Below are positions 1 to 8,008 of a stretch of 64,000 bases of DNA, one piece after another. Every line of letters starts with the position of its first letter. Within the stretch, counting starts at the first letter, position 1. The notes beneath the pieces were generated by a model. The model saw only the letters and a program-made list of their open reading frames with translations, ran no database searches and was not told the origin of the DNA. Both the position numbers and the translations under genes were made by a program. This DNA is from Seongchinamella sediminis (GTDB lineage Bacteria > Pseudomonadota > Gammaproteobacteria > Pseudomonadales > Halieaceae). The DNA is taken from the NCBI RefSeq assembly GCF_003457605.1, contig NZ_QRAN01000007.1, forward strand, positions 62,001-126,000, given 5' to 3'.

Positions 1-1022
1 AACACGCTCTGGGCGTGATTGAAAATGTGCCGCGGATCCTGCGGGTTTGCCTCCATCAGCAGGCGGGTGGATTCCGCCGCCAGGCTGAAACGATCCTCGG
101 CAGCCTCCGTGTCGCCCTTCATATCGCTGATCTCGCCCAGCAAATGCAGGGCCCGGGCGCGGCGGCCCAGGGAATCGGCGGACAACGTTTGCTGTTCCTG
201 GCCGGCATAGTATTCCAGCGCCTTGGCGCCGACCGAGTCGAGCACGTCGAGACGGCCAACCGGCTGCAATTTTTGCCGCAGGTCGCCGAGCATAAACTCG
301 ATCAGGCCCTCGGCGTCCTCGCGCCGCTGTTCCGCCAATAGCCGGGACTGGTCCGCCAGCAGCCGCGCCGCATCCGCTGCCCGCCGCTGGTCGACCGCCG
401 TGTAGGTGAGCCAGCCCATCGCCACCATGCCCACCGTGGTCGCCGCAGCGACCAGGGCCAGGAAGCGGTAGCGCCGCTGGGCCTCGCGCTGCACCAGGCG
501 GTCCAGGTCGACCCCCAGCAGGGTGGCTGCCACCTTGTGCAGGGCGAGGCGGCGGCTGCTCCTGCCACCCTGTATATCCGCCGCCAGCGGCTCCAGCACC
601 GCCGCGCCGATCTCCCCGCTGGGCAGTACCTGCTGGCGCAGGGGCGCCGGGAAGCTCTGCCCGGGGTCGCCCTCGGCGATGACCGCAATGATGTTGTCGG
701 CGCCGTGGATTTTCTTGAACTCGATGATTTCCTGGCCGGTCCAGTGGGAGCGGGCAGCGCTGGGCGAGCAGATGACGATCAGGTACTCGGACTGCCGCAG
801 GGCCTCGACCAGGCTGTTGCTGAGGTTGGCGGCGGCCACCAGTTCCTCCTGGTCGCGGAATATCGGCCGCAGGGGGTAGTTGCTACTGTGGGGGCTCGCG
901 GCGGCTGGCGCCTGCGCGCCGCGTGGCGGGCGATAGCTTTCCAGCGCCCGGTGCAGCCAGCGCGCGATCGCCTCATCCTCATGGCTGTAGCTGATAAACG
1001 CTTTGTACTTGAAAGCTGGCAA
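1..1022 (-). CDS. TIR-domain membrane protein, 3' part beyond window
   Basis: Open on the minus strand from a TTG codon at 1022-1020 to the window edge (340 codons, C-terminus missing). An in-frame TAG lies seven codons upstream and GGGGAG sits 6 nt before the TTG, so TTG is the only sensible start. Residues 5-105 form a TIR fold: KAFISYSHEDE at 7-17, and S-x-W-x(3)-E at 92-98, where E98 matches the catalytic glutamate of TIR NADases. One hydrophobic helix follows near residues 183-205, then a charged helical region resembling TPR-type repeats (ARALHLLGEISDMKGDTEAA). Family knowledge: bacterial TIR proteins act in NAD-consuming defence or in signalling; with a tethered TIR and helical repeats either is possible. 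No defence partner is visible on this side. Confidence 0.8.
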   Translation of the reverse strand, partial: MPAFKYKAFISYSHEDEAIARWLHRALESYRPPRGAQAPAAASPHSSNYPLRPIFRDQEELVAAANLSNSLVEALRQSEYLIVICSPSAARSHWTGQEIIEFKKIHGADNIIAVIAEGDPGQSFPAPLRQQVLPSGEIGAAVLEPLAADIQGGRSSRRLALHKVAATLLGVDLDRLVQREAQRRYRFLALVAAATTVGMVAMGWLTYTAVDQRRAADAARLLADQSRLLAEQRREDAEGLIEFMLGDLRQKLQPVGRLDVLDSVGAKALEYYAGQEQQTLSADSLGRRARALHLLGEISDMKGDTEAAEDRFSLAAESTRLLMEANPQDPRHIFNHAQSV

Positions 1023-1153
1023 CGCCCGCTCCCCGGGGTGCTAAACCGGTATTAGACACCGTCCCGTCGGCGGCTGTCTATATAGCGTCCGGCTATCGCC
1101 AAACCACCGTGCCGGCGCTATAGTAATCCCACGCATGACAATAAGGTTCGAGC

Positions 1154-1525
1154 ATGACTGAAATTCGCAACGAGCGGCGCCGCTTTACCCGCGTTGCCCT
1201 GGACTTGCCGGTGGAAGTCCACCAGGGGGGCAGCATGTGGCCGCAGCGGCTGATCGATGTATCCCTGTCAGGAGTGGCCACCGACCAGCCCGATCTGTGG
1301 GATGCCCAGTACAACGAGCCCTTCACCCTGGTGATCAAGCTGGAGGACGGCAAGGAGCTGGAACTGTATGCCTACCTGCAGCACGTGGAAGCGGGCCGGC
1401 TGGGTTTCTCGGTGCAGCACGTGGACCGGGAGAACATCGAGCCGCTGATGGCGCTGCTCGGCCAGCACATGGATATCGCCAGCCTGGAAGAGGAACTGGC
1501 GCGACTGGAAGCCGGCCCGGACTAG
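1154..1525 (+). CDS. PilZ-domain c-di-GMP-binding protein
   Basis: A 123-residue protein that is essentially a single PilZ domain. The c-di-GMP signature is intact: RRRFTR at residues 8-13 (RxxxR) and DVSLSGV near residue 37 (D/NxSxxG). The C-terminal 30 residues form an acidic helix. The ATG is preceded by AAGG at a usual distance. It is divergent from the TIR gene and convergent with radA; a stand-alone PilZ gene beside radA is also the arrangement I recall in Pseudomonas aeruginosa (PA4608-PA4609). It probably transmits c-di-GMP levels to a protein partner such as a chemotaxis or motility component; the partner is not evident here. Confidence 0.88.
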   Translation: MTEIRNERRRFTRVALDLPVEVHQGGSMWPQRLIDVSLSGVATDQPDLWDAQYNEPFTLVIKLEDGKELELYAYLQHVEAGRLGFSVQHVDRENIEPLMALLGQHMDIASLEEELARLEAGPD

Positions 1526-1532
1526 AGGCTGC

Positions 1533-1550
1533 GCCGGGCAGCCGCCCGGC
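1533..1550. terminator. GC hairpin between convergent genes
   Basis: GCCGGGC (1533-1539), loop AGCC, GCCCGGC (1544-1550), in the 48-bp gap between convergent pilZ-like and radA genes. There is no T-run, so it is only a candidate transcription barrier. Confidence 0.4.
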
Positions 1551-1573
1551 CAGGGGCTGGATCGGCGCGGCGC

Positions 1574-2971
1574 TTACTCCACCGCGGCCAGCGCCTCACT
1601 CAATTTGCTCACCCCGATGACTTTCATCCCGGCAATGTCTGCCCTGGGGGCATTGGCCCGCGGCACGATGGCGCGCTTGAAGCCGTGCTTGGCGGCCTCG
1701 GCCAGGCGCTCCTGGCCCGAGGGCACCGGGCGAATCTCACCGGACAGGCCGACCTCGCCGAAAATCACCATGTCGCGGGGCAGCTGCCGGTCGCGAAAGC
1801 TGGAGACGATGGCCAGCAACAGGGCCAGGTCGGCGCTGGTTTCCAGCACTTTCACCCCGCCCACCACGTTGGCGAACACGTCCTGGTCGCCCACCTGCAA
1901 GCCGCCGTGGCGGTGCAGCACCGCCAGCAGCATGGCCAGCCGGTTCTGTTCCAGGCCCACGGCCACGCGGCGCGGGTTACCCAGCTGGCTGTCGTCCACC
2001 AGCGCCTGGATTTCCACCAGCAACGGCCGGGTGCCCTCCCACACCACCATCACCGCCGATCCCGAGGCCGGTTCGCTGCTGCGATCGAGGAATATGGCGG
2101 AGGGGTTCCTGACCTCGCGCAGGCCCTGCCCGGTCATGGCGAATACGCCCAGCTCGTTGACCGCGCCAAAGCGGTTTTTCTGCCCGCGCAGGGTACGGAA
2201 ACGGGAATCGTGGGTGCCCTCCAGCAGGATCGAGCAGTCGATCATATGCTCCAGCACCTTGGGCCCGGCGAGGGAACCGTCCTTGGTCACATGGCCCACC
2301 AGGAACAGTACCGTGCCGCTGTGTTTGGCAAAGCGGGTGAGGTAGGCGGCGCATTCACGCACCTGGGACACGCTGCCCGGGGCCGAGGCGATCTCGTCGC
2401 TATGCACCACCTGGATGGAGTCCACCACCAGCACTTTCGGCTTGAACTCCCCGGCGGCGGCGGCAATGGTTTCCACGTTGGTCTCGGACATCAGCCTGAG
2501 CCGGTCGACGGGCAACTGCAGGCGCTGGGCGCGCATGGCGACCTGCTGCAGGGACTCCTCGCCGGTGATGTACAGGGCCTCCATGGACTGCGCCAGGTGG
2601 CACATGGTCTGCAGCAGCAGGGTACTCTTGCCGGCGCCGGGGTTGCCCCCCACCAGCACCGCGGAACCGGGCACCAGGCCGCCGCCCAGCACCCGGTCAA
2701 ACTCCCCCGTGCCGGAGGAAAAGCGCGGCAGGTCCGCAAGATCGATATCCTTGAGCACCTGGGCACTGGCCAGGGCGCCGGCAAAACCCGCCCGGCTGGC
2801 GGTAACGCCGCTGCCGGCGCGGCCGGCGCCCTTCGCCCCCCCTGCCCGGGCGGGACCCAGCCTGATCTCGCTGATGGTGTTCCACTGCCCGCAGTCCGAA
2901 CACTGGCCCTGCCACTTGGCGTAGTCAGAGCCGCAGTCGTTGCAGACGAATGCTGTTTTTTGTTTGGCCAA
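1574..2971 (-). CDS. radA: DNA repair protein RadA
   Basis: 465 residues, the normal length of bacterial RadA/Sms. An N-terminal zinc finger has C10, C13, C24 and C27. The RecA-like core has Walker A GGNPGAGKST around residues 108-117, the RadA-specific KNRFG motif, and a C-terminal Lon-like (LonC) domain ending KVIGVSKLSEALAAVE. RadA is a DnaB-like hexameric ATPase that drives branch migration and D-loop extension in recombinational repair. It reads away from the repeat-rich gap at 2972-3327. Confidence 0.97.
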   Translation of the reverse strand: MAKQKTAFVCNDCGSDYAKWQGQCSDCGQWNTISEIRLGPARAGGAKGAGRAGSGVTASRAGFAGALASAQVLKDIDLADLPRFSSGTGEFDRVLGGGLVPGSAVLVGGNPGAGKSTLLLQTMCHLAQSMEALYITGEESLQQVAMRAQRLQLPVDRLRLMSETNVETIAAAAGEFKPKVLVVDSIQVVHSDEIASAPGSVSQVRECAAYLTRFAKHSGTVLFLVGHVTKDGSLAGPKVLEHMIDCSILLEGTHDSRFRTLRGQKNRFGAVNELGVFAMTGQGLREVRNPSAIFLDRSSEPASGSAVMVVWEGTRPLLVEIQALVDDSQLGNPRRVAVGLEQNRLAMLLAVLHRHGGLQVGDQDVFANVVGGVKVLETSADLALLLAIVSSFRDRQLPRDMVIFGEVGLSGEIRPVPSGQERLAEAAKHGFKRAIVPRANAPRADIAGMKVIGVSKLSEALAAVE

Positions 2972-2992
2972 TGTTTACCTCTTCATTACCCG

Positions 2993-3063
2993 CCACCCCG
3001 GCAAACGCGGTGCATTGCGCCGCAGGCGCCATAGAGGGTGCCCTGGGCCACGCCGGAATCCAT
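2993..3063 (-). repeat. 72-bp MITE-like palindromic repeat, copy A
   Basis: Minus-orientation copy of an element also seen at 5043-5114 and 10634-10749. It has terminal TGGATYCCGGC and a CCGG-rich far end, a central CCCAGGGCACCCTCT block and an internal hairpin (GGCGCC..GGCGC). It is diverged from the other two copies in the hairpin arm. Confidence 0.7.
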
Positions 3064-3215
3064 CAGGCCGGCGGTCATCCCGATGTCAGCTGTCATCCCG
3101 GTGTCAACTGTCATCCCGGTGTCAGCTGTCATCCCGGCGCACGCCGGGATCCATTCTTGAACCCGGGGGAAACCCCAGCCCGGTGGACCCCGGCGTTCGC
3201 CGGGGTGACATTGTG
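3064..3215. repeat. 18-bp tandem repeats and REP-like palindromes
   Basis: The 356-bp gap 2972-3327 has no gene. At about 3074-3145 there are four tandem copies of an 18-bp unit based on TGTCATCCCGGTGTCAGC, the last running into a REP-like palindrome (TCATCCCGGCGCACGCCGGG, about 3130-3149). An inverted relative (CCCCGGCGTTCGCCGGGG) follows near 3188-3205. Confidence 0.8.
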
Positions 3216-3327
3216 AACGATAAGGCGTAGTCGCCTGGGGCGCACTTGGCGCGCCCGCGTGTTTTTACTGTAAGTCCCGAATCAACCCCGGTATCCTATC
3301 AGACCATCCATCACGCCTGTTACCACC

Positions 3328-4455
3328 ATGTCCAATTCCTCCCTGGTCCCCGAACGACAGCTGGTTTTTTCCCCCGGCCTGGCGGCGACTATCGGCCTGG
3401 AGGAGGCCATTTTGCTGCAACACCTGCAGCAGCTGTTCGAGCACCGGGAGCACCAGCTGCGCGGCAGCTATGCCTGGCTGAGCATCGGCCGTGAGTACCT
3501 GCTGACCTCACTGCCCTTCTGGAACGCGGTGGACCTGCACCGCATCAGCCGCAGCCTGGTGGACAAGGGCGTGATCCTGATGGACTCTCCGCCCCTGCAC
3601 AGCTGCGAAAAACTGGTATTCGCCCTCAACGAACCGGTGCTCCACAGCCAGCCGCCGCCAGCGCCGGAGCCACCGCCGCCCCCCGCCCGGCGCAGCGCCG
3701 GGCTGCTGCCGGTGCACTGGTCCCCCAGCGAGGACCTGCTGCAGCTGCTTGCCCTGAACCACAACATACCCCGGCAGTTTGCCCTGGACCAACTGGAAGA
3801 TTTCATCTTTTACTGGCGCGAACGCGGCGAGACCTCCCACGCCTGGGAGAACAAGTTCCGCCAGCACGTCACCAACAACTGGCGCCGGCGGCAGCAGAGC
3901 CGGGCGTCCAGCTTCGAGGTCAGCCAGCCCAGGGCTCTGGACAACCACTGGCGCCCGAGCGCGGACGCGCTGGAGATTATGCAGCGCGGCGGCATTTCCG
4001 CCGACTTTATCGAGCAGGCCATCCCCGAGTTCATCCTCTACTGGCGGGAACGCGGGGCCGCGCCGAAGGAGCTCAACTCGAAGTTCATCCAGCACATTCG
4101 CATCCAGTGGGCCCGCTACACCTCCAGCCTGGAGCACAGCACCGAGCCGAAACGCATCGTCGACCACTGGCAGCCCAGCGCCGATGTTTACGATATCCTG
4201 CGCATGTCGCACATCGACCTGGACTTTGCCCGCGAGCTGCTGCCGGAATTCATCGTTTACTGGAAGGACTCCAACCAGGCGCACACCTCCTGGAACAGCA
4301 AGTTCCTGCAACATGTAAAATACCACTGGGCCAAGCGCCACCAACTGCAACAATCGGATACCAGCCATGGCGGACAGCAGGGAACTCATTCAACAGGTCG
4401 CACAAGGGATAGAAGCCTCGAAGACGACCTCACCGACACCAGCTGGGCGAGCTGA
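3328..4455 (+). CDS. DnaT-like replication protein with three DNA-binding repeats
   Basis: 375 residues. Residues 1-105 resemble a winged-helix replication-initiator domain (SIGREYLLTSLPFWNAVDLH near 52-71). A Pro-rich linker (106-120, PPPAPEPPPPPA) leads to three consecutive copies of the DnaT C-terminal DNA-binding domain at about 130-188, 207-264 and 280-337. Each copy begins HWxPSxD and contains (F/Y)xxYWR/K and NKF/SKF-x-QHV/I-x(3)-W. E. coli DnaT has one such domain and helps load DnaB during PriA-dependent restart. The downstream overlapping gene resembles a helicase loader and dnaB is close by on the other strand, supporting a role in loading the replicative helicase. Confidence 0.82.
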   Translation: MSNSSLVPERQLVFSPGLAATIGLEEAILLQHLQQLFEHREHQLRGSYAWLSIGREYLLTSLPFWNAVDLHRISRSLVDKGVILMDSPPLHSCEKLVFALNEPVLHSQPPPAPEPPPPPARRSAGLLPVHWSPSEDLLQLLALNHNIPRQFALDQLEDFIFYWRERGETSHAWENKFRQHVTNNWRRRQQSRASSFEVSQPRALDNHWRPSADALEIMQRGGISADFIEQAIPEFILYWRERGAAPKELNSKFIQHIRIQWARYTSSLEHSTEPKRIVDHWQPSADVYDILRMSHIDLDFARELLPEFIVYWKDSNQAHTSWNSKFLQHVKYHWAKRHQLQQSDTSHGGQQGTHSTGRTRDRSLEDDLTDTSWAS

Positions 4456-5035
4456 GCAGAAACGCCCGGCCAGTGAAGGCCACGTCGAGGCCATCAACCA
4501 GGTCTTTGCCCTGTTTCGCCTCAACTACCACAACCAGTACTACGCCGCCTACCCGGACGCCAGCCAGCTCAAGCAGATCAAGAAACTTTGGCTGGAATCG
4601 CTGGCGGATTTCCCGGTGGAACAGATCCTCAAGGGCGCCAAACACGCTATCGAGAACAGCGAGTACCTGCCCACCCTGCACCGCATGATCGAGTGCTGCC
4701 AGGCGGGCCTGGTGGAGCTAGGCCTGCCCGCCCCCCACGACGCCTACGTCGAGGCCTGCCAGGCGCCCTCACCCAAATCAGCCCAGCCCTGGAGCCACCC
4801 GGCGGTCTATCTGGCGGGCCGGGACAGCGACTGGTTTTTTCTCGCCAACAACGAGGAGCGACGGACCTGGCCAGTGTACCGCGGGCACTACCAGAAATAC
4901 TGCGCGGCGGTGCTGCGGGGCGAGAAACTCGAGGTGCCGGCGCCCGAGGCGCTGGAAAAGGATACCGGGGAACCCCTGACCCGGGAGGAGCAACTGGCTG
5001 AGCTCAGGAAGTTGCGGGAGAGTTCGGGCTTGTAG
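4367..5035 (+). CDS. Phage lambda P-like helicase loader
   Basis: 222 residues. The region from residue 40 (EAINQVFALFRLNYHNQYYA) through the central KIKKLWLESLADFPVEQI-like helices and LPTLHRMIECC resembles the replication protein P family, which binds DnaB and delivers it to DNA. The first 40 residues are low-complexity. The gene overlaps the preceding coding sequence by 89 bp in another frame; no later Met precedes the conserved part, so either ATG 4367 or a non-ATG start inside the overlap is used. The Shine-Dalgarno is weak, suggesting translational coupling. Assignment is by motif impression only. Confidence 0.7.
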   Translation: MADSRELIQQVAQGIEASKTTSPTPAGRAEQKRPASEGHVEAINQVFALFRLNYHNQYYAAYPDASQLKQIKKLWLESLADFPVEQILKGAKHAIENSEYLPTLHRMIECCQAGLVELGLPAPHDAYVEACQAPSPKSAQPWSHPAVYLAGRDSDWFFLANNEERRTWPVYRGHYQKYCAAVLRGEKLEVPAPEALEKDTGEPLTREEQLAELRKLRESSGL

Positions 5036-5042
5036 CAGGCCG

Positions 5043-5114
5043 TGGATCCCGGCGTGCCCCAGGGCACCCTCTCTTGCGCTTGCAGCGCAATTCACCTTGT
5101 GCGCCGGGATGACG
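5043..5114 (+). repeat. 72-bp MITE-like palindromic repeat, copy B
   Basis: Begins TGGATCCCGGCGTGCCCCAG and ends GCCGGGATGACG; its termini are inverted relatives. The interior carries CAGGGCACCCTCTCTTGCGC and a TTGCGCT-TGC-AGCGCAA hairpin. It closely matches the units at 10634-10749. Confidence 0.8.
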
Positions 5115-5176
5115 AATGGCGGAGGACGTGTGGGATAATGGGAGAAATCACCGGTCACGGAAAAAATATCTCGTTC

Positions 5177-5362
5177 CGTCATTCCGGCGAAAGCCGGAAT
5201 CCACATCTCACAGAAGCGCTATCTCAGCCCGTCATGCCGGCGCACGCCGGGATCCAGGCCTGATGGAACTGCAATCTCTACTCGTCATTCCGGCGAAAGC
5301 CGGAATCCATACCTCACATAAATGCTATCTCAGCCCGTCATCCCGGCGCACGCCAGGATCCA
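5177..5362 (+). repeat. Duplicated composite of two REP-like palindromes
   Basis: The 334-bp gap 5036-5369 holds only repeats. Type 1 (GTCATTCCGGCGAAAGCCGG, continuing AATCCA) occurs at 5177-5203 and 5283-5309. Type 2 (GTCATSCCGGCGCACGCCRG, continuing GATCCA) occurs at 5230-5256 and 5336-5362. The type1-spacer-type2 composite is duplicated with a 106-bp period, and the spacers are similar (both end GCTATCTCAGCC), like BIME mosaics. Confidence 0.88.
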
Positions 5363-5369
5363 CACACCC

Positions 5370-5666
5370 TCAACCTGAGCTAACCTCTCCCCAAAGATCC
5401 AGCCATGCAGGATTTCTCTCTTCAATCAACTCGATCTTCCATTCGCGTTTCCAGTTCTTTAAACGCTTTTCATACTGAATCGCATCGTACATCGATGAAC
5501 AGAGCTCAAACCAGACCAGCCGATTGACGCAATACCTGGCCGTAAAACCCGCAGTCACATGATTTCGGTGTTGCCATATCCGGCGGACTAAATTACTTGT
5601 TACACCGATGTATATTGTGCCGTGTCGCTTGCTGGCGAGCATGTAGACTGCTGGCTGGAAGTCCAT
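5370..5666 (-). CDS. Small GIY-YIG nuclease-like protein
   Basis: 98 residues, a single GIY-YIG domain of the UPF0213/YhbQ-like class. VYMLASKRHGTIYIGVTSNL (7-26) supplies the GIY and YIG elements. R28 and R29 follow, then H33, and E66 in IQYEKRLKNWKREWK matches the metal-binding glutamate. No other domain is present. It is embedded among REP-like palindromes, with a composite array starting 8 bp beyond its stop codon and another palindrome at 5702-5727 just upstream. Its cellular job is unknown; repair or repeat processing is possible. Intact catalytic residues argue against a pseudogene. Confidence 0.85.
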   Translation of the reverse strand: MDFQPAVYMLASKRHGTIYIGVTSNLVRRIWQHRNHVTAGFTARYCVNRLVWFELCSSMYDAIQYEKRLKNWKREWKIELIEERNPAWLDLWGEVSSG

Positions 5667-5701
5667 TTTTGGGAATCCACATGGAGGATTCTTGCAAACT
5701 A

Positions 5702-5790
5702 GTAGATTCCGGCATACGCCGGAATGACCTGGACGAATTAGATGTGAAATTTGCCTGGAAGGATAGATTCCGGCTTACGCTGGAATGGCG
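5702..5790. repeat. Two REP-like palindromes
   Basis: GATTCCGGCATACGCCGGAA near 5705-5724 and a degenerate copy (GATTCCGGCTTACGCTGGAA) near 5765-5784. They fill the gap between the GIY-YIG gene and dnaB and lie immediately downstream of dnaB. Confidence 0.75.
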
Positions 5791-5795
5791 GCTAA

Positions 5796-7208
5796 TCAGT
5801 ACTCATCCCCGCCATAGCCCCTGGCCAGGTTCTCGAAGCGGGTGAACTGGCCGATAAAGGCCAGCCGGCAGGTACCGATGGGGCCGTTACGTTGCTTGCC
5901 GATAATGATCTCGGCCACGCCTTTGTCCGGGGAGTCCTCGTTGTAGACCTCGTCCCGGTAGATGAACATGATCACGTCGGCGTCCTGCTCGATGGCGCCG
6001 GATTCCCGCAGGTCGGAGTTGACCGGGCGCTTGTTGGGACGCTGTTCCAGGGAGCGGTTGAGCTGGGACAGGGCCACCATGGGCACCCCGAATTCCTTGG
6101 CGATGGCTTTCAGCGAGCGGGAGATCTCGGAGATCTCCGCGGTGCGACCTTCCGAGGAGCCAGCCACCTGCATCAGTTGCAGGTAGTCGATCATCACCAT
6201 GCCCAGTTCGCCGTTGTTCTCGCGCACCACCTTGCGCACCCGGCTGCGCACTTCAGTGGGGGTCAGGGCCGGGGTGTCGTCGATGTACAGTTTCACGTCG
6301 CGCAGCTTGTTGACCGCGGTAGTGAGCTTGGGCCAGTCCTCCTGTTCCAGCTTGCCGTTGCGGATACGGGTCTGGTCGATGCGGCCGATGGAGGACAGCA
6401 TGCGGACAATCAGCTGGTCGGCCGGCATCTCCATGGAGAACACCAGGATGGGCTTGTCCTGGGCCAGCACCGCGTTTTCCACCAGGTTCATGGCGAAACT
6501 GGTTTTACCCATGGAGGGGCGGCCGGCGACGATCACCAGGTCCGATGGCTGCAGGCCGGAGGTCATGCCGTCCAGGTCCTGGAAGCCGGTGGTCAGGCCG
6601 GTAATGTCGCCGCCGGAATTGAACAGTTCGTCGATGCGGTCCAGGGCTTTTTTCAGCAGCGGGTTCACATCCTGGGGGCCGCCGGACTTGGGTCCCTGCT
6701 CGCTGATCTGCATGATCAGGCGCTCGGCCTCGTCGATCAGGTCCATGGACGTGCGGCCTTCCGGGTTGAAGCCGGAATCGGCGATTTCCTGGGCCGCCTC
6801 GATCAGCTTGCGCAGGCTGGCGCGCTCGCGCACCACCTGGGCGTAGGCGCGAATATTGGAGGCGCTGGGGGTATTCTGGGCCAGTTCGGCGAGGTATGGC
6901 AGACCGCCGGCGCCGTCCAGCTGGCCCCGGGCTTCCAGCTTGTCGGCCACGGTAATGACGTCGATTGGCTCAGCGGCCTCCGCCAGCTGGGCGATTTCGC
7001 GAAAAATCACCCGGTGTGAGGGCCGGTAGAAGTCGCTGGCGGCGACCTCCTCCGCGACCGAGTCCCAGCCATCGGCAGACAGCAGCAGGCCACCCAGCAC
7101 GGATTGCTCCGCTTCCAGGGAATGGGGCTGCATCTTGATCCGCGCCACCTCGCCATCGGGGGCGCCGGGGAGCTCGGAGATGTTGCCGGGGTAGTCGAGG
7201 TCTGCCAT
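5796..7208 (-). CDS. dnaB: Replicative DNA helicase DnaB
   Basis: 470 residues, full length. The N-terminal helical domain begins KMQPHSLEAEQSVLGG at 25-40. The RecA-like motor has Walker A GRPSMGKTS (229-237, K235), a Walker B region ending MVMIDYLQLMQ, the ALSQLNRSLE motif and the arginine-finger region SGAIEQDADVIMFIYR. It unwinds the chromosome ahead of the replisome. The position downstream of rplI matches the rpsF-rpsR-rplI-dnaB order of other gammaproteobacteria, though a 302-bp repeat-bearing gap separates it from rplI, so it may have its own promoter. Confidence 0.98.
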   Translation of the reverse strand: MADLDYPGNISELPGAPDGEVARIKMQPHSLEAEQSVLGGLLLSADGWDSVAEEVAASDFYRPSHRVIFREIAQLAEAAEPIDVITVADKLEARGQLDGAGGLPYLAELAQNTPSASNIRAYAQVVRERASLRKLIEAAQEIADSGFNPEGRTSMDLIDEAERLIMQISEQGPKSGGPQDVNPLLKKALDRIDELFNSGGDITGLTTGFQDLDGMTSGLQPSDLVIVAGRPSMGKTSFAMNLVENAVLAQDKPILVFSMEMPADQLIVRMLSSIGRIDQTRIRNGKLEQEDWPKLTTAVNKLRDVKLYIDDTPALTPTEVRSRVRKVVRENNGELGMVMIDYLQLMQVAGSSEGRTAEISEISRSLKAIAKEFGVPMVALSQLNRSLEQRPNKRPVNSDLRESGAIEQDADVIMFIYRDEVYNEDSPDKGVAEIIIGKQRNGPIGTCRLAFIGQFTRFENLARGYGGDEY

Positions 7209-7510
7209 GGGTGGTTATTTGTAATCGGGCCGGACAGATTAACGAATTACTCGGCCTCCGTCATTCCGAAATGTCGGACTACCGCGAAGGCGGGAATCCA
7301 GATTCTTTTGCCGTCGTGGCGGGGACCCGGGACGCTGGGCCCCGCTTGCGCGATGCTCTGGCATATCGGGATGACGCTGGTTGCGCCGCCTGGCCCAGGG
7401 ATAACGCTGGCCGGGCCTTGTCGCCGGGCACAAAAAATGCACCGGCCACGCAGTGATCGGTGCATTTCCAACTGTCCGGGTCCCGGCTCTCGCCGGAACA
7501 ACAGCGTGTC
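7209..7510. repeat. dnaB-rplI gap with degenerate palindromes
   Basis: No gene is seen in these 302 bp. A disrupted REP-like palindrome (CGTCATTCCGAAATGTCGGA ... GCGGGAATCCAG) spans about 7259-7301, and further CCGGG-rich inverted fragments lie at 7318-7430. It must contain the 5' leader of dnaB, but I see no clear promoter. Confidence 0.5.
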
Positions 7511-7960
7511 TTACTCGGGCACAACCGCCAGGGCGATGGTGGCGGTAACCTCGCCGTGCACCTGGATGTCGATTTCGTATTCGCCCACTTCGCGCAGGGC
7601 GCCTTCGGGCAGGCGAATTTCCGCCTTGTCAACTTCCACGCCGGCGGCGGTTACCGCATCGGCGATGTCGCGAGTACCGATAGAACCGAACAGCTTGCCC
7701 TCTTCACCGGCATTGGCGGTGATAGTGATCAGCTGCATGGCATTGAGTTCGGCGCCACGGGCTTCGGCAGCGGCCAGCGCTTCCGCGGCTGCGGCTTCCA
7801 GCTCGGCACGACGGGCTTCGAACTGGGCGACCGCATCTGCGGTGGCAGGCACTGCCTTGCCCTGGGGGATCAGGTAGTTACGGCCGAAACCGGCTTTTAC
7901 ATCAACCTTGTCACCCAGGTTCCCCAGGTTGCCGATGTTTTCCAGCAAAATGACTTCCAT
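7511..7960 (-). CDS. rplI: 50S ribosomal protein L9
   Basis: 149 residues, standard length. It begins [20 protein letters not shown] and contains the L9 signature [16 protein letters not shown] (21-36), a long connecting helix rich in Ala/Glu, and the C-terminal rRNA-binding domain ([14 protein letters not shown]). L9 binds 23S rRNA domain V and limits frameshifting. Last gene of the rpsF operon. Confidence 0.98.
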   Translation of the reverse strand: MEVILLENIGNLGNLGDKVDVKAGFGRNYLIPQGKAVPATADAVAQFEARRAELEAAAAEALAAAEARGAELNAMQLITITANAGEEGKLFGSIGTRDIADAVTAAGVEVDKAEIRLPEGALREVGEYEIDIQVHGEVTATIALAVVPE

Positions 7961-8008
7961 CTTACTTTCCTCGTTATGGGGAGCGTGCTCCCGCTACTTC
8001 AAAATTCG

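Noticed and set aside
5177-5362. CRISPR array at the repeats near 5.2-5.4 kb
   Set aside because: Units are palindromic REP composites of two types with near-identical spacers; no cas genes and no unique spacers.
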